From assembly GCF_900089955.1 (NCBI RefSeq), contig NZ_FLQX01000120.1, positions 1 through 62,474 on the forward strand: 62,474 nt of DNA. The letters are read 5' to 3'. This stretch comes from Candidatus Accumulibacter aalborgensis (GTDB taxonomy: Bacteria > Pseudomonadota > Gammaproteobacteria > Burkholderiales > Rhodocyclaceae). The translations under genes were made by a program, and so were the position numbers. This document shows positions 1-7,827 of this stretch, piece by piece; within the stretch, counting starts at the first letter, position 1; each line of letters opens with the position of its first letter. The notes under the pieces were generated by a model that was not told where the DNA came from, searched no databases, and saw nothing but the letters and a program-made list of their open reading frames with translations.

Positions 1-49
1 CCGCTACCGGCTGCCGCCTGATTGAGGGGCGGTGCCGGCGAGCGGGGGG

Positions 50-493
50 CTAAACGATTACGTCGAATGTGGTCAACACGTCAGCCATGGCCTTCTTGCA
101 GTCAGTTTGATTGGGTGCGTCTGCACGTAACGCGCTGAGCGCATGGTCAATGGACTTGTCGAGCGCGTGCCAATCATCCGCCGCACGGGGCTTCAAGCCT
201 GCCTCCGCCGAATCCCATGTAAGCTCCAAGTCCTTGATCCGTGCTTTGGCTGCTGGTAAGTCGCCCTTATCCACGATCGCGGCAACGTCTGCGGCAATGG
301 TCCGCAACGCAGATAGATCGCCCAGCTTGGATGGCGCATTGGCCTGCGTCGCAGAACTTCGTTGACCCGTGGTTGCAGGGGCTGTTCCAGCCGTACTCGC
401 ATCGGTAGGCTTGGAACATCCGGTGGCCAAGGCCAGCAGAGCGATGACCGACACAGCGGCAACTGGGCGGAGCAGCGAATGAAGATGGCGCAT
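50..493 (-). CDS. Small lipoprotein of unknown function
   Basis: A 147-residue protein with a lipoprotein signal peptide: basic start, hydrophobic stretch, and lipobox LATGC with the lipidated cysteine at residue 26. Residue +2 is Ser, not Asp, so by the usual Lol rule it would be sorted to the outer membrane. The mature part begins with a Thr/Ala/Ser-rich linker (about residues 27-55) followed by a helical, charged domain with two cysteine-free halves and one Cys near the C-terminus. I recognise no named family. The start is supported by AAGGAA a few bases upstream of the ATG. It lies 14 bp downstream of the COG4705-like membrane protein on the same strand and is probably co-transcribed with it and the PepSY gene. 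Role inferred only as an envelope protein. Confidence 0.75.
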   Translation of the reverse strand: MRHLHSLLRPVAAVSVIALLALATGCSKPTDASTAGTAPATTGQRSSATQANAPSKLGDLSALRTIAADVAAIVDKGDLPAAKARIKDLELTWDSAEAGLKPRAADDWHALDKSIDHALSALRADAPNQTDCKKAMADVLTTFDVIV

Positions 494-507
494 GATTTTT
501 CCTTGAG

Positions 508-1305
508 TTATTGGATAGGACTTATTTCGGAGGCTTGTATATTCCTACGGTTGCCAACGCTGAACTGCGCAACGGCGACCAGCATCACGATCACCGTCAG
601 GAATAGAGCACTGGTCCACATGGCACCCATTCCAAGGCCTCCATAGGTCTTGGCTTGTGTCAGCATGTCGCCGAGCGCGGCGCCGAAGGGGCGCGTCAGG
701 ATGTAGCCAATCCAGAAGGTCAGCACGGCGTTGCCGCCCATGCGCCATGCCGCATAGCTGATAGCGATCAGTGTGCCAAATGCCACCGCTCCCCATGTGA
801 AGCCAATTCCAAGTGCTTCCGTCGCCAAGTCACCTGATGCCGTACCCAACGCAAACGTGCAAAGGATGGCCGACCAGTAGAACCACTCTCTGCGGCGCGA
901 GACAATCTCATGGATGGACAAGCTACGTTCCACCCAAAACCAAACCGCAAAAATTCCGGCGAGCGCCACGGCAAATGCTGACGTACTGACATAGAGGCTC
1001 ACGCCCAGTCCATCGGTGAGCAGGTCAGTGATCTGGGTGCCGACCACGCTGACCAGTACGACCGTCAGCCAGTAAATCCATGGGATATAGCGTCGCGTGC
1101 GCAACTGCATGAACAAGGCAGCAGCCAACAGCGCGCCCATCACGGTACGAGTCATGCCTTGGCCGAAGCCTGCATTGACAGCCAGAAAGTCGGCTCCGGT
1201 TTCTCCAACCGTCGTGGACATGATCTTGATGACCCAGAACGAGAGCGTCACTTCGGGAACTTTGTTAAGCCAGCTTGATGCGCAAGGGGTTGTCTGCGTA
1301 TTCAT
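508..1305 (-). CDS. COG4705-type integral membrane protein
   Basis: About 265 residues with roughly seven or eight hydrophobic helices and a repeated internal pattern (a GAD/GDL/TD-type acidic motif ends successive helix pairs, for example [11 protein letters not shown] and [12 protein letters not shown]). This matches the uncharacterised membrane-anchored COG4705 family. The first ATG of the open frame would add 41 residues of unlikely sequence; I place the start at 1305 because GGAG lies eight bases upstream of that ATG. It sits between a PepSY protein and a lipoprotein on the same strand, a grouping I associate with envelope or metal-stress loci. The biochemical function is unknown. Confidence 0.75.
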   Translation of the reverse strand: MNTQTTPCASSWLNKVPEVTLSFWVIKIMSTTVGETGADFLAVNAGFGQGMTRTVMGALLAAALFMQLRTRRYIPWIYWLTVVLVSVVGTQITDLLTDGLGVSLYVSTSAFAVALAGIFAVWFWVERSLSIHEIVSRRREWFYWSAILCTFALGTASGDLATEALGIGFTWGAVAFGTLIAISYAAWRMGGNAVLTFWIGYILTRPFGAALGDMLTQAKTYGGLGMGAMWTSALFLTVIVMLVAVAQFSVGNRRNIQASEISPIQ

Positions 1306-1457
1306 TGAGTTATCTCCGGCCAAGGCGGGTTGTTCTTGACCCAAGTCCGACGTGCTCCGGTGCATTGAGTAGGAGAAAAATAGTGTGATTGTGCTCTTCC
1401 ATGAGGTCTCCGGGGCCGAATCACCCAACTGGGGCGACCCGGCCTTGTGGCGTGTAG

Positions 1458-1793
1458 TCAGTCTTGTTTGTCGTGGTCGTCATCGCGATCCGCTTTGTCT
1501 TCGGCGGACGAAATGACCGTGCCCTGGTCAGCATCGACCTTGATATCGAAGACCTTGGCCCCACTGACGACTTCCACGTCGTAGATCCAGCCGTGTTTCG
1601 AGTTTTCGTACTCGGCGCGTGACGCCTTGCCGTTGGCATGCTGTTCGGCCGTTGTGACGGCCTGAGCAAGCGGAATTTTGGCCTTGGTGATGGCCATGGC
1701 ATCGTTTTCCATGCCGCCTTGGGCGGCGTAGGCAACGGTGCCCGCGGTGGCGATGACGGCAGCCAGGACGTAGAGTTTGCTGTAGCGATTCAT
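1458..1793 (-). CDS. Periplasmic PepSY-domain protein
   Basis: A 111-residue secreted protein with a signal peptide (MNRYSKLYVLAAVIATAG, cleavage likely after AYA) and a single PepSY domain (about residues 38-95) containing the typical pattern of an AKIPLAQAV helix followed by WIYDVEVV and VFDIKVDADQGTVI strands. The tail is very acidic and ends in an Asp/Lys cluster. PepSY proteins are proposed to modulate peptidases or bind ligands in the periplasm; the specific role here is not known. The open frame extends 24 codons upstream, but the signal peptide fixes the start at 1793. It is the first gene of a probable three-gene envelope operon. An 11-bp-spaced ACTTAGC direct repeat lies 60-77 bp upstream and may be a response-regulator site. 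Confidence 0.8.
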   Translation of the reverse strand: MNRYSKLYVLAAVIATAGTVAYAAQGGMENDAMAITKAKIPLAQAVTTAEQHANGKASRAEYENSKHGWIYDVEVVSGAKVFDIKVDADQGTVISSAEDKADRDDDHDKQD

Positions 1794-1852
1794 AGTGATT
1801 TCCCAAAAAAGAAAACGCAGGTATTTGCGCAATGGAGAGACTACGGAAGGTG

Positions 1853-1870
1853 ACTTAGCTGGCACTTAGC
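1853..1870. promoter_or_regulatory. Direct repeat upstream of PepSY gene, candidate response-regulator site
   Basis: ACTTAGC occurs at 1853-1859 and again at 1864-1870, exactly 11 bp apart on the plus strand. Head-to-tail half sites one helical turn apart are the usual binding mode of OmpR-family regulators. The half site resembles the PmrA-type CTTAAG but is not identical. It precedes the minus-strand PepSY gene, so activation of that operon is plausible. Function is inferred. Confidence 0.35.
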
Positions 1871-2037
1871 CGCTCCAGAATAGCGTGTTTTATTGCGGCA
1901 TTATGGAGCAGCCGCCCCAATTCCCTGGCGGCCGTCCCGGCGCCGACGATTTGTTTTCGTCAGGCGCATTCTATGAGCCCATCCACGGATACGCTGGTAC
2001 GCATGACATACACCCGTGAGCCCGCGCGACAAGTCTG

Positions 2038-2395
2038 TATTTCCGGCTGAAAGCCGAAGCACGTACGCTGTCCCTGGTGGAGGTCCTGGGCATGAGCGAC
2101 GATGACGCTTTTACCCCGTTCCGGCGCGTGCGCTGGGGCGATGGGGACGAAGTGGTCTGCCCGCACTGCGGCACGGTGCACCGGCAGCACTCCCGGCCGA
2201 CGCGCGAGGTTTGGCGCTGTGCAGGCTGCCAGGAAGATTTCTAGGTCACGTCCGGAACGATTTTCGCCTTCCACAGGCTACCCCTGCACCTGCACCTGGC
2301 GGCGGTGATCCTGTTTGCCAACGCCGTGAAGGGTATGTCCGCGCTGCAGATGGGCCGTGAACCTGGGCGCGTCCCACAAAACCGCCTACGACCCC
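2038..2395 (+). pseudogene. Decayed IS1595-family transposase fragment
   Basis: Read on the plus strand from about 2038, the translation shows the N-terminal zinc-ribbon of IS1595-type transposases: a SLVEVLGMSDDDAF-like lead, CPHCG near 2160, a WRCAGC pair near 2215-2230, then VTSGTIFAF, LHLAAVILFANAVKG and SALQMG. An in-frame TAG at 2242-2244 interrupts it directly after the zinc ribbon, and the frame must shift near 2358 to continue into LGASHKTAYD. The DDE catalytic domain is absent. No terminal inverted repeats were recognised. The fragment abuts the 3' end of yedK and probably marks an old insertion followed by deletion. Confidence 0.7.
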
Positions 2396-3093
2396 GGGCC
2401 GCAAGTACGGGTCCATGCGGGTTGCACGAAAGTGGGTGAATCGCTGCGCGAAGAATTGACCGCGCGGCTTACCGGGTAGGCGATCATGTCGCCGGATTCT
2501 GCGGGGCGAAGCAAGGCGCGCAAGCCATCCGCGTCGGTATTGCTCGGGTCCAGCCAGGCAGCATAGTCGTTGGCGCCCACGATCACGGGCATCCGGTCGT
2601 GGATGGGCGCCATCAAGGCGTTGGCGGCGGTGGTGATGATGCAGCACGAGTGGATTTCGTCGCCCGCGGCCGATACCCATCGTTCGCTGAGGCCGGCAAA
2701 CGCGAACAGATTACGCTCATCCGGTGCACGAACGTAGTACGGCTGCTTTATGAGGCGACCGCCTTCCTGGACGGCTTTCCACTCGTAAAAACCGTTGGCA
2801 GGTACCAGGCATCTGCCGCGACGAAAGGCCGTGCGGAAAGCGGGCTTTTCGGCGACGGTTTCGCCACGAGCGTTGATCAACGTCGTTCCGGTGTTGACGT
2901 CCCTGGCCCACCGCGGAATCAGTCCCCAGCGACAAAGGAGGCCCACTCTGCTGCCGTCTGATCCTGGGCAAACGATCAATGCAGGCGTCGTCGGCGCAAT
3001 GTTATGGCGCGGCGTGAAGTCGAACTCTCCATCGAGATCGAACTGCTCGCGAATGCGGGACGCCGGGCCGTAGAGAGCATATCGACCGCACAT
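2386..3093 (-). CDS. yedK: SRAP-domain abasic-site processing protein (YedK/HMCES)
   Basis: A 235-residue SOS-response-associated peptidase. The family shields abasic sites in single-stranded DNA by forming a thiazolidine crosslink through Cys2 after removal of Met1. The landmarks are visible in order: MCGRY at the N-terminus (catalytic Cys2), LINARGET (active-site Asn), PANGFYEWK (Glu) and IHDRMPVI (His). The open frame extends 59 codons upstream, but Cys2 must follow the initiator Met, so the start is 3093. The normal C-terminus (VSRAVN...DSP, then about five residues) appears complete. The last roughly 12 residues read into the neighbouring IS1595 relic and may replace the original end. 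Confidence 0.9.
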   Translation of the reverse strand: MCGRYALYGPASRIREQFDLDGEFDFTPRHNIAPTTPALIVCPGSDGSRVGLLCRWGLIPRWARDVNTGTTLINARGETVAEKPAFRTAFRRGRCLVPANGFYEWKAVQEGGRLIKQPYYVRAPDERNLFAFAGLSERWVSAAGDEIHSCCIITTAANALMAPIHDRMPVIVGANDYAAWLDPSNTDADGLRALLRPAESGDMIAYPVSRAVNSSRSDSPTFVQPAWTRTCGPGS

Positions 3094-3325
3094 CTCAAGC
3101 TTGCTTCGCGACGGTTGCTTGCCGACGACGCCACCGGGCACGGATGATTTCGCGTGGCTTTTCGGACCGGGACTTGAAAGATGGCAGCAATAGTTGTCCA
3201 ATGAAGACCGTGACGGCATCCGACCGGATGCACAGGAGCCTGGAGCGGACAGAGACGAGACCAGAGTCACGCAGGTTCCAGGCAGGCAGAATCGGCAGCT
3301 TCAACAAGAAGACAGAAAGGTAGCT

Positions 3326-3763
3326 ATGGCACCGCAAATGCAGCGCCCGACGGGCGCTTTCGTTGGCGCCTCCTGGGCGGCCATGTTGGTCGGGGCGCTG
3401 GTCTACCTGGTTGGGCTGTGGAACGGATCGATGGAACTTAACGAGAAAGGATACTACTTCACGATACTGATGTACGGCCTGTTTTCGGCCGTTTCGCTAC
3501 AGAAGTCGGTTCGCGACCGCCTGGAGGGAATACCTGTCACGGGCATCTACTACGGCCTCTGTTGGCTGTCCTTGGGAATTGCCGTAGTCCTGCTCACCGT
3601 CGGTCTGTGGAATGCAACGCTGAGTCCGAGCGAGAAGGGTTTCTACGCCATGTCGTTCCTGCTGAGCCTCTTCGGCGCGGTCGCCGTACAGAAGAACATT
3701 CGTGACCTGGCGCTTTTCAAGGACGAGCCTCAGCCGCAGGAGGCCGGGCAAAATGGCGCCTGA
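3326..3763 (+). CDS. YiaA/YiaB-type inner membrane protein
   Basis: A 145-residue membrane protein with two repeats of the YiaAB two-helix unit. Each repeat has a hydrophobic helix ending in GLWN, then an E-K-G-(Y/F) turn, a second helix and a QK(S/N)(V/I)RD motif; both copies are visible ([16 protein letters not shown] and [16 protein letters not shown]). The function of this family is unknown. The start at 3326 is supported by GAAAGG just upstream; the longer open frame adds 44 polar residues without similarity. The gene is followed after 24 bp by a metallophosphoesterase on the same strand. Confidence 0.85.
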   Translation: MAPQMQRPTGAFVGASWAAMLVGALVYLVGLWNGSMELNEKGYYFTILMYGLFSAVSLQKSVRDRLEGIPVTGIYYGLCWLSLGIAVVLLTVGLWNATLSPSEKGFYAMSFLLSLFGAVAVQKNIRDLALFKDEPQPQEAGQNGA

Positions 3764-3787
3764 CCGCAACGCTGGAAGACGAAACAC

Positions 3788-4555
3788 ATGAAGCTGCATG
3801 TGCTTTCCGACCTGCACTTGAGCGTCGCTTCATTCGATGCGCCGAAAACGAATGCAGATGTCGTGATTCTTGCCGGGGATATCGCCCGACCCAAGGAAGC
3901 CATGGCTTGGGCAAGCTCGTTTACCCAGCCCGTTCTCTACGTGCCTGGCAATCACGAGTTCTACGGCGGCAGCATGGCCTCGACGGTCCATGAGTTGAAG
4001 CAGTTGGGCGCCCCGAGCAATATTCGCGTGCTCGACAACGACGCTGTAGTGATCGGTGGCGTACGTTTTCTCGGCACGACGCTGTGGACCGACTTCCTGC
4101 TATTTGGCGAAGGCGAGAAACGAGATCTGGCGATCCACGAAGCATTGGGCTTCATGCGTGATTTCGTCAGGATCCGAATGGACGACGTGTCGACAGCGAT
4201 GTTCACGCCCACCGATTCCGCAGTGCTTTTCAGCCGCCACGCGAGCTGGCTTGAAAGCAAGTTGGCCGAGCCTTTTCCAGGCCAAACCGTGGTCATCACG
4301 CACCATGCGCCGTCGCCTGGAAGCATTCATCCGAGATTTGCCGACTCACCCTTGAACGCTTGCTTCGTCTCCAATGGCGAACGACTGATCGACGGAAGAC
4401 GTGTTGCCCTGTGGATACATGGCCATACTCACGACAGCTTCGACTATGTCGTGAACGGCACGCGCGTGGTCTGCAATCCGCGCGGCTACGCCAGAAACGG
4501 AGTCAGCGAAAATCCCCGCTTCGATCCGAATCTGGTCCTCGAAGTTGATAGCTGA
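3788..4555 (+). CDS. Calcineurin-like metallophosphoesterase
   Basis: A 255-residue cytosolic metallophosphoesterase. All metal-binding motifs are present in order: SDLHLS (D-x-H) at residues 7-12, AGDI, PGNHEFYGG, the HHAP motif (about residue 180) and HGHTHDSFDY near the C-terminus. The substrate cannot be read from sequence; relatives hydrolyse phosphodiesters or phosphoproteins. It follows the YiaA-like gene by 24 bp and precedes the Pat-like acetyltransferase by 17 bp, so the three may be co-transcribed. GGAAG lies upstream of the ATG. Confidence 0.85.
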   Translation: MKLHVLSDLHLSVASFDAPKTNADVVILAGDIARPKEAMAWASSFTQPVLYVPGNHEFYGGSMASTVHELKQLGAPSNIRVLDNDAVVIGGVRFLGTTLWTDFLLFGEGEKRDLAIHEALGFMRDFVRIRMDDVSTAMFTPTDSAVLFSRHASWLESKLAEPFPGQTVVITHHAPSPGSIHPRFADSPLNACFVSNGERLIDGRRVALWIHGHTHDSFDYVVNGTRVVCNPRGYARNGVSENPRFDPNLVLEVDS

Positions 4556-4572
4556 CTTTCAGGAGGCGTCAA

Positions 4573-7035
4573 TTGGCCAGTAGCAGATCACCGCTCGCAG
4601 CACTGGCGACACCGAAGTCTATCGTCATCTTCGGAGCCAGCCCCGACCGTCGCAGCATGGGCGGGGTACTGACTGACAACCTGATTGGCGGCAGCTACAG
4701 CGGCGCTGTGCACCTGGTTAACCCCAAGTACCGGCAAGTCGGTAAGCAGACGTGCCACACCAATCTGGCCGCCGTTGGCTGTCAGGTCGATCTGGCGCTG
4801 ATCGCGACGCCGGCGGAGAGCGTCGGCGAAATCCTGGAACAGTGCGGCGCCGCTCGCGTCAAGGCAGCGGTGATCTACTCGGCGGGATTTTCGGAAACCG
4901 GCGAACGCGGTCAGCAGCGCGAAGCTGAATTGAAGGAGATTGCCGACCGCCACCACATCCGGCTGCTCGGACCACGCGCCGTAGGCTTCTTGCGGCCCCA
5001 TCTAGGCGTCAACGCAGTTCCTTTCCAGCGTGCTTTCGCAGCCGGCAATCTGGCTTTCGTTTCGCAGTCTGGCGCCGTGTGTACGGGAATCCTCGACTGG
5101 GTGTTCGCCGACGACTTTGCCTTGTCGGCCCTGTTCGCTCCCGGCAATGGCTGCGATCTCGATCTGCCCGAGTTCCTCGACTTCCTGGCCCGCGACGTCG
5201 AAACACAGAGCATTCTGTTATACCTCGAAGGCCCGCGCGACCGGCGTCGATTCATGAGCGCGCTGCGCGCCGCGGCGCGCATGAAGCCGGTGGTGGTCGT
5301 CAAGAGTGGCCGCCACCCGTTGTCGGCACGCGTCGCCGGAGCGCACATCGGCGTGGTGGTCGGCGACGACGAGGTCTTCGACGCGGCACTGCGGCGCGCT
5401 GGCGCACTGCGCGTGCGCTCGATCGGCGACCTGTTTTCGGCGGCACGCGCGCTGACTTCGCGGCAACGGCCGCGCGGCAATCGGCTGGCAGTGGTCACCA
5501 ACGGTGGCGGTCCGGCAGTCGCTGCCGCGGACGAGGCCGCCGAACGGGGGATCCACCTGGCCAGGCTGGGAGCCGATACTTGTGCCGCATTGGCGGTGCG
5601 GTTGCCGGCCTCGTGGTCGATGGACAATCCGGTCGATATCCTTTTCGACGCTGATCCGGAGCGTTTCCGCCTGGCGATCGAGCTGTGCAGTGCGGACGAC
5701 GGGATCGACGGCACCCTGGTCATCATTTCACCCAGCGCTTTTTTCGATCCGCCGGCGGTTGCGCAGGCCATTGTGCAACTGGCACTGACCGAGCCCAAAC
5801 CACTGCTCGCCTGCGTGATCGGCGAAGGCTCGGTGCGCGAAGCGCGGCAAGTACTGGCCGCAGCCGGTGTGCCAACGTTCCGCACACCGGAGAGCGCGGT
5901 GGCGGCGTTTGCCTTCATGGTGGACTTTGTCCGTCACCAGGAATTGCTGCTCGAGACACCGCCTGCACAGATGTCGCACCGTGCGGCCGATGTCACTACG
6001 GCGCGCGCAATCGTCGATCAGGCGCTCCGGCATGGACGGGTCGAACTCGATACAGCCGAGGGCGAACGCTTGCTTGCCGCGTTCCACATTCCGCTCGCCA
6101 GTGCAAGCCGGAAGCTCGGCGGCAAGCTGCGCGAAATACGCGTCGCACTAAAGAACGATCCCGGCTTCGGCCCGGTCATCATTGTCGGTGAAGGCGGCAG
6201 CGCAGCCGACATCGCCCACGCCGGTGCGGTAGTCCTGCCGCCGCTGAACCACCGCTTGATCATCGACCTGTTCCGGCAGCCCGCGGTGACGCGGCTGTTC
6301 GAAGCGCGTATGGCAAGTCCGGCGATCTCGCCGCCGCTGCTGAGCCAGGTGCTGCAGCGCGTATCAGAGCTGGCTTGCGAGATGCCGTGCATCGACAATC
6401 TGGAGATCAACCCGCTGTGCGGTGACGGCGGGCAGTTGTACGCCGAGAGCGTGCGTATCACGCTACGCCCTGCCGGAGTTGCCACCTGGCGCTACGGCCA
6501 CATGGCGATCTGTCCGTACCCGCTGGCGCTCGAATCCTCTTTCATCACTCGCGCCGGAACGTCGTACCGCATCCGACCGATTCTCCATGAGGACGCGACC
6601 GCGTTTCAAATGTTCATCCGTCGCCTGTCAAACCGCTCGCGCTACTGCCGCTTCTTCAGCGCGGCACAGGAACTGACGCCGCGAGAATTATCCATACGCA
6701 CGCAAATCGACTATGACCGCGAAATGCTGCTGATCGCGGTTCTGACGACCGCCGACGAGCAAGAAGAAATCGTCGCCGAAGCCGACTACAGCGTCTTGCC
6801 TGACGACAGCACCTGCGAATTCGGCGTCGCCGTCGCCGACTCGTTCGCCGGCCAGGGCATCGGCACGCGAATCCTGCAACAGTTGATGGAAGCTGCACGC
6901 CGGCGTGGCCTGACGCGCATCGTCGGCCAGGTGCTCAGCGACAACGACAACATGCAGGCGTTGATGGAGTCCCTGGGTTTCAGCGTCGGCATGACCGATG
7001 AGGCGCAACTGCTGGACGTCAGTCGTCGGCTCTAG
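4573..7035 (+). CDS. Pat-like acyl-CoA synthetase (NDP-forming)-GNAT fusion, ATP-grasp core deleted
   Basis: An 820-residue fusion of an NDP-forming acyl-CoA synthetase-like module and a C-terminal GNAT acetyltransferase (about residues 656-815, with the acetyl-CoA loop GQGIGT). This is the layout of protein lysine acetyltransferases Pat/PatZ. The CoA-binding domain (IVIFGASPDRRSMGG) and succinyl-CoA-ligase-like domains (VVTNGGGPAV; AHIG near the usual active-site His) are present. The ATP-grasp domain is cut short: IPLASA at residues 506-511 is joined almost directly to the GG-RE-DPGFGPV segment at 516-533, losing about 75 residues that normally hold the K and HK nucleotide-binding motifs. 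The frame is kept. The start is TTG, chosen because AGGAGG sits seven bases upstream. Acetyltransferase activity may persist; ligase activity is unlikely. Confidence 0.85.
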   Translation: MASSRSPLAALATPKSIVIFGASPDRRSMGGVLTDNLIGGSYSGAVHLVNPKYRQVGKQTCHTNLAAVGCQVDLALIATPAESVGEILEQCGAARVKAAVIYSAGFSETGERGQQREAELKEIADRHHIRLLGPRAVGFLRPHLGVNAVPFQRAFAAGNLAFVSQSGAVCTGILDWVFADDFALSALFAPGNGCDLDLPEFLDFLARDVETQSILLYLEGPRDRRRFMSALRAAARMKPVVVVKSGRHPLSARVAGAHIGVVVGDDEVFDAALRRAGALRVRSIGDLFSAARALTSRQRPRGNRLAVVTNGGGPAVAAADEAAERGIHLARLGADTCAALAVRLPASWSMDNPVDILFDADPERFRLAIELCSADDGIDGTLVIISPSAFFDPPAVAQAIVQLALTEPKPLLACVIGEGSVREARQVLAAAGVPTFRTPESAVAAFAFMVDFVRHQELLLETPPAQMSHRAADVTTARAIVDQALRHGRVELDTAEGERLLAAFHIPLASASRKLGGKLREIRVALKNDPGFGPVIIVGEGGSAADIAHAGAVVLPPLNHRLIIDLFRQPAVTRLFEARMASPAISPPLLSQVLQRVSELACEMPCIDNLEINPLCGDGGQLYAESVRITLRPAGVATWRYGHMAICPYPLALESSFITRAGTSYRIRPILHEDATAFQMFIRRLSNRSRYCRFFSAAQELTPRELSIRTQIDYDREMLLIAVLTTADEQEEIVAEADYSVLPDDSTCEFGVAVADSFAGQGIGTRILQQLMEAARRRGLTRIVGQVLSDNDNMQALMESLGFSVGMTDEAQLLDVSRRL

Positions 7036-7062
7036 CAGCCGGTATCGATTCCATGGCCTCCT

Positions 7063-7827
7063 TCACGTTTCGATCATGCGCGGCTGGTTCTCGCCCAGGC
7101 AGTCGATGCGATCGCTGAAAACGGCTGCCACGCCGCGCTGGAAGAGTGCTGCCGCGGTGAGTGGATCGTTGACCGTGTAGCAGAGCAGCGGGATGCCGGC
7201 TGCGCTCGCCGTACGCAGCAGGTCGTCGTCAACGCTGGTGGGAGCACAGTGCAGGCTCCATGCCGCAAGTTCCCTGACGCGTACCAGCCAATCGACCGGC
7301 GGACGCTGATGGAGGCAGCCGAGTGGCAATTCGGGTACCGCCGCCCGTGCTGCTGCCAGCGCCGTTTCGGAGAACGAGGAAACCAGCGGCAGTTCCCCAG
7401 TCGCCCATAGCCTGCGGACTTGCCGGGCGACCACTTCGCCGGTAAGCGCCTCGAAGCCCGCGGCCGGCTTCATTTCGACGTTAACCCGCAGGCCGAGTTG
7501 CCGACAGAGGCTCGCGGCCGACGCGAGCGTGGGCAGGAGTTCGCCGGCAAACGCCGGGTGCCGGCACACGCCTGCGTCGACAACGCGCAGCCGCGTGTCG
7601 GCGGACTCGCACACCCGGCCAAAGCCGTTGGTCGTGCGCTCGAGAGTCTCGTCGTGAATCAGCCATGGCGTTCCGTCGGCCGACAGCATGACGTCGAACT
7701 CGACGGCCCGCAAACCGAGCCGCGCCGCAATGCGCAGGCCGGCCAGCGTGTTCTCCGGTGCCAGCGCACCGCCGCAACGGTGCGCGAAGACGCGCGGCAA
7801 GGGCCAGCCGAGCCGCGGAGAAATCAC
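7063..7827 (-). CDS. ugpQ: Glycerophosphodiester phosphodiesterase
   Basis: A 254-residue cytosolic GDPD that hydrolyses glycerophosphodiesters to glycerol-3-phosphate and an alcohol. The TIM-barrel motifs are clear: AHRCGGALAPENT with the catalytic His, EFDVMLSADG with metal-binding Glu/Asp, and LIHDETLERTTNG. VNVEMKP and the C-terminal YTVNDP...DRIDC segment also fit UgpQ-type enzymes. The start is GTG at 7827, overlapping the ugpB stop codon by four bases (GTGA), so the pair is translationally coupled. The long upstream open frame is antisense-like sequence within ugpB. No ugpA, ugpE or ugpC follows. Confidence 0.88.
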   Translation of the reverse strand: MISPRLGWPLPRVFAHRCGGALAPENTLAGLRIAARLGLRAVEFDVMLSADGTPWLIHDETLERTTNGFGRVCESADTRLRVVDAGVCRHPAFAGELLPTLASAASLCRQLGLRVNVEMKPAAGFEALTGEVVARQVRRLWATGELPLVSSFSETALAAARAAVPELPLGCLHQRPPVDWLVRVRELAAWSLHCAPTSVDDDLLRTASAAGIPLLCYTVNDPLTAAALFQRGVAAVFSDRIDCLGENQPRMIET

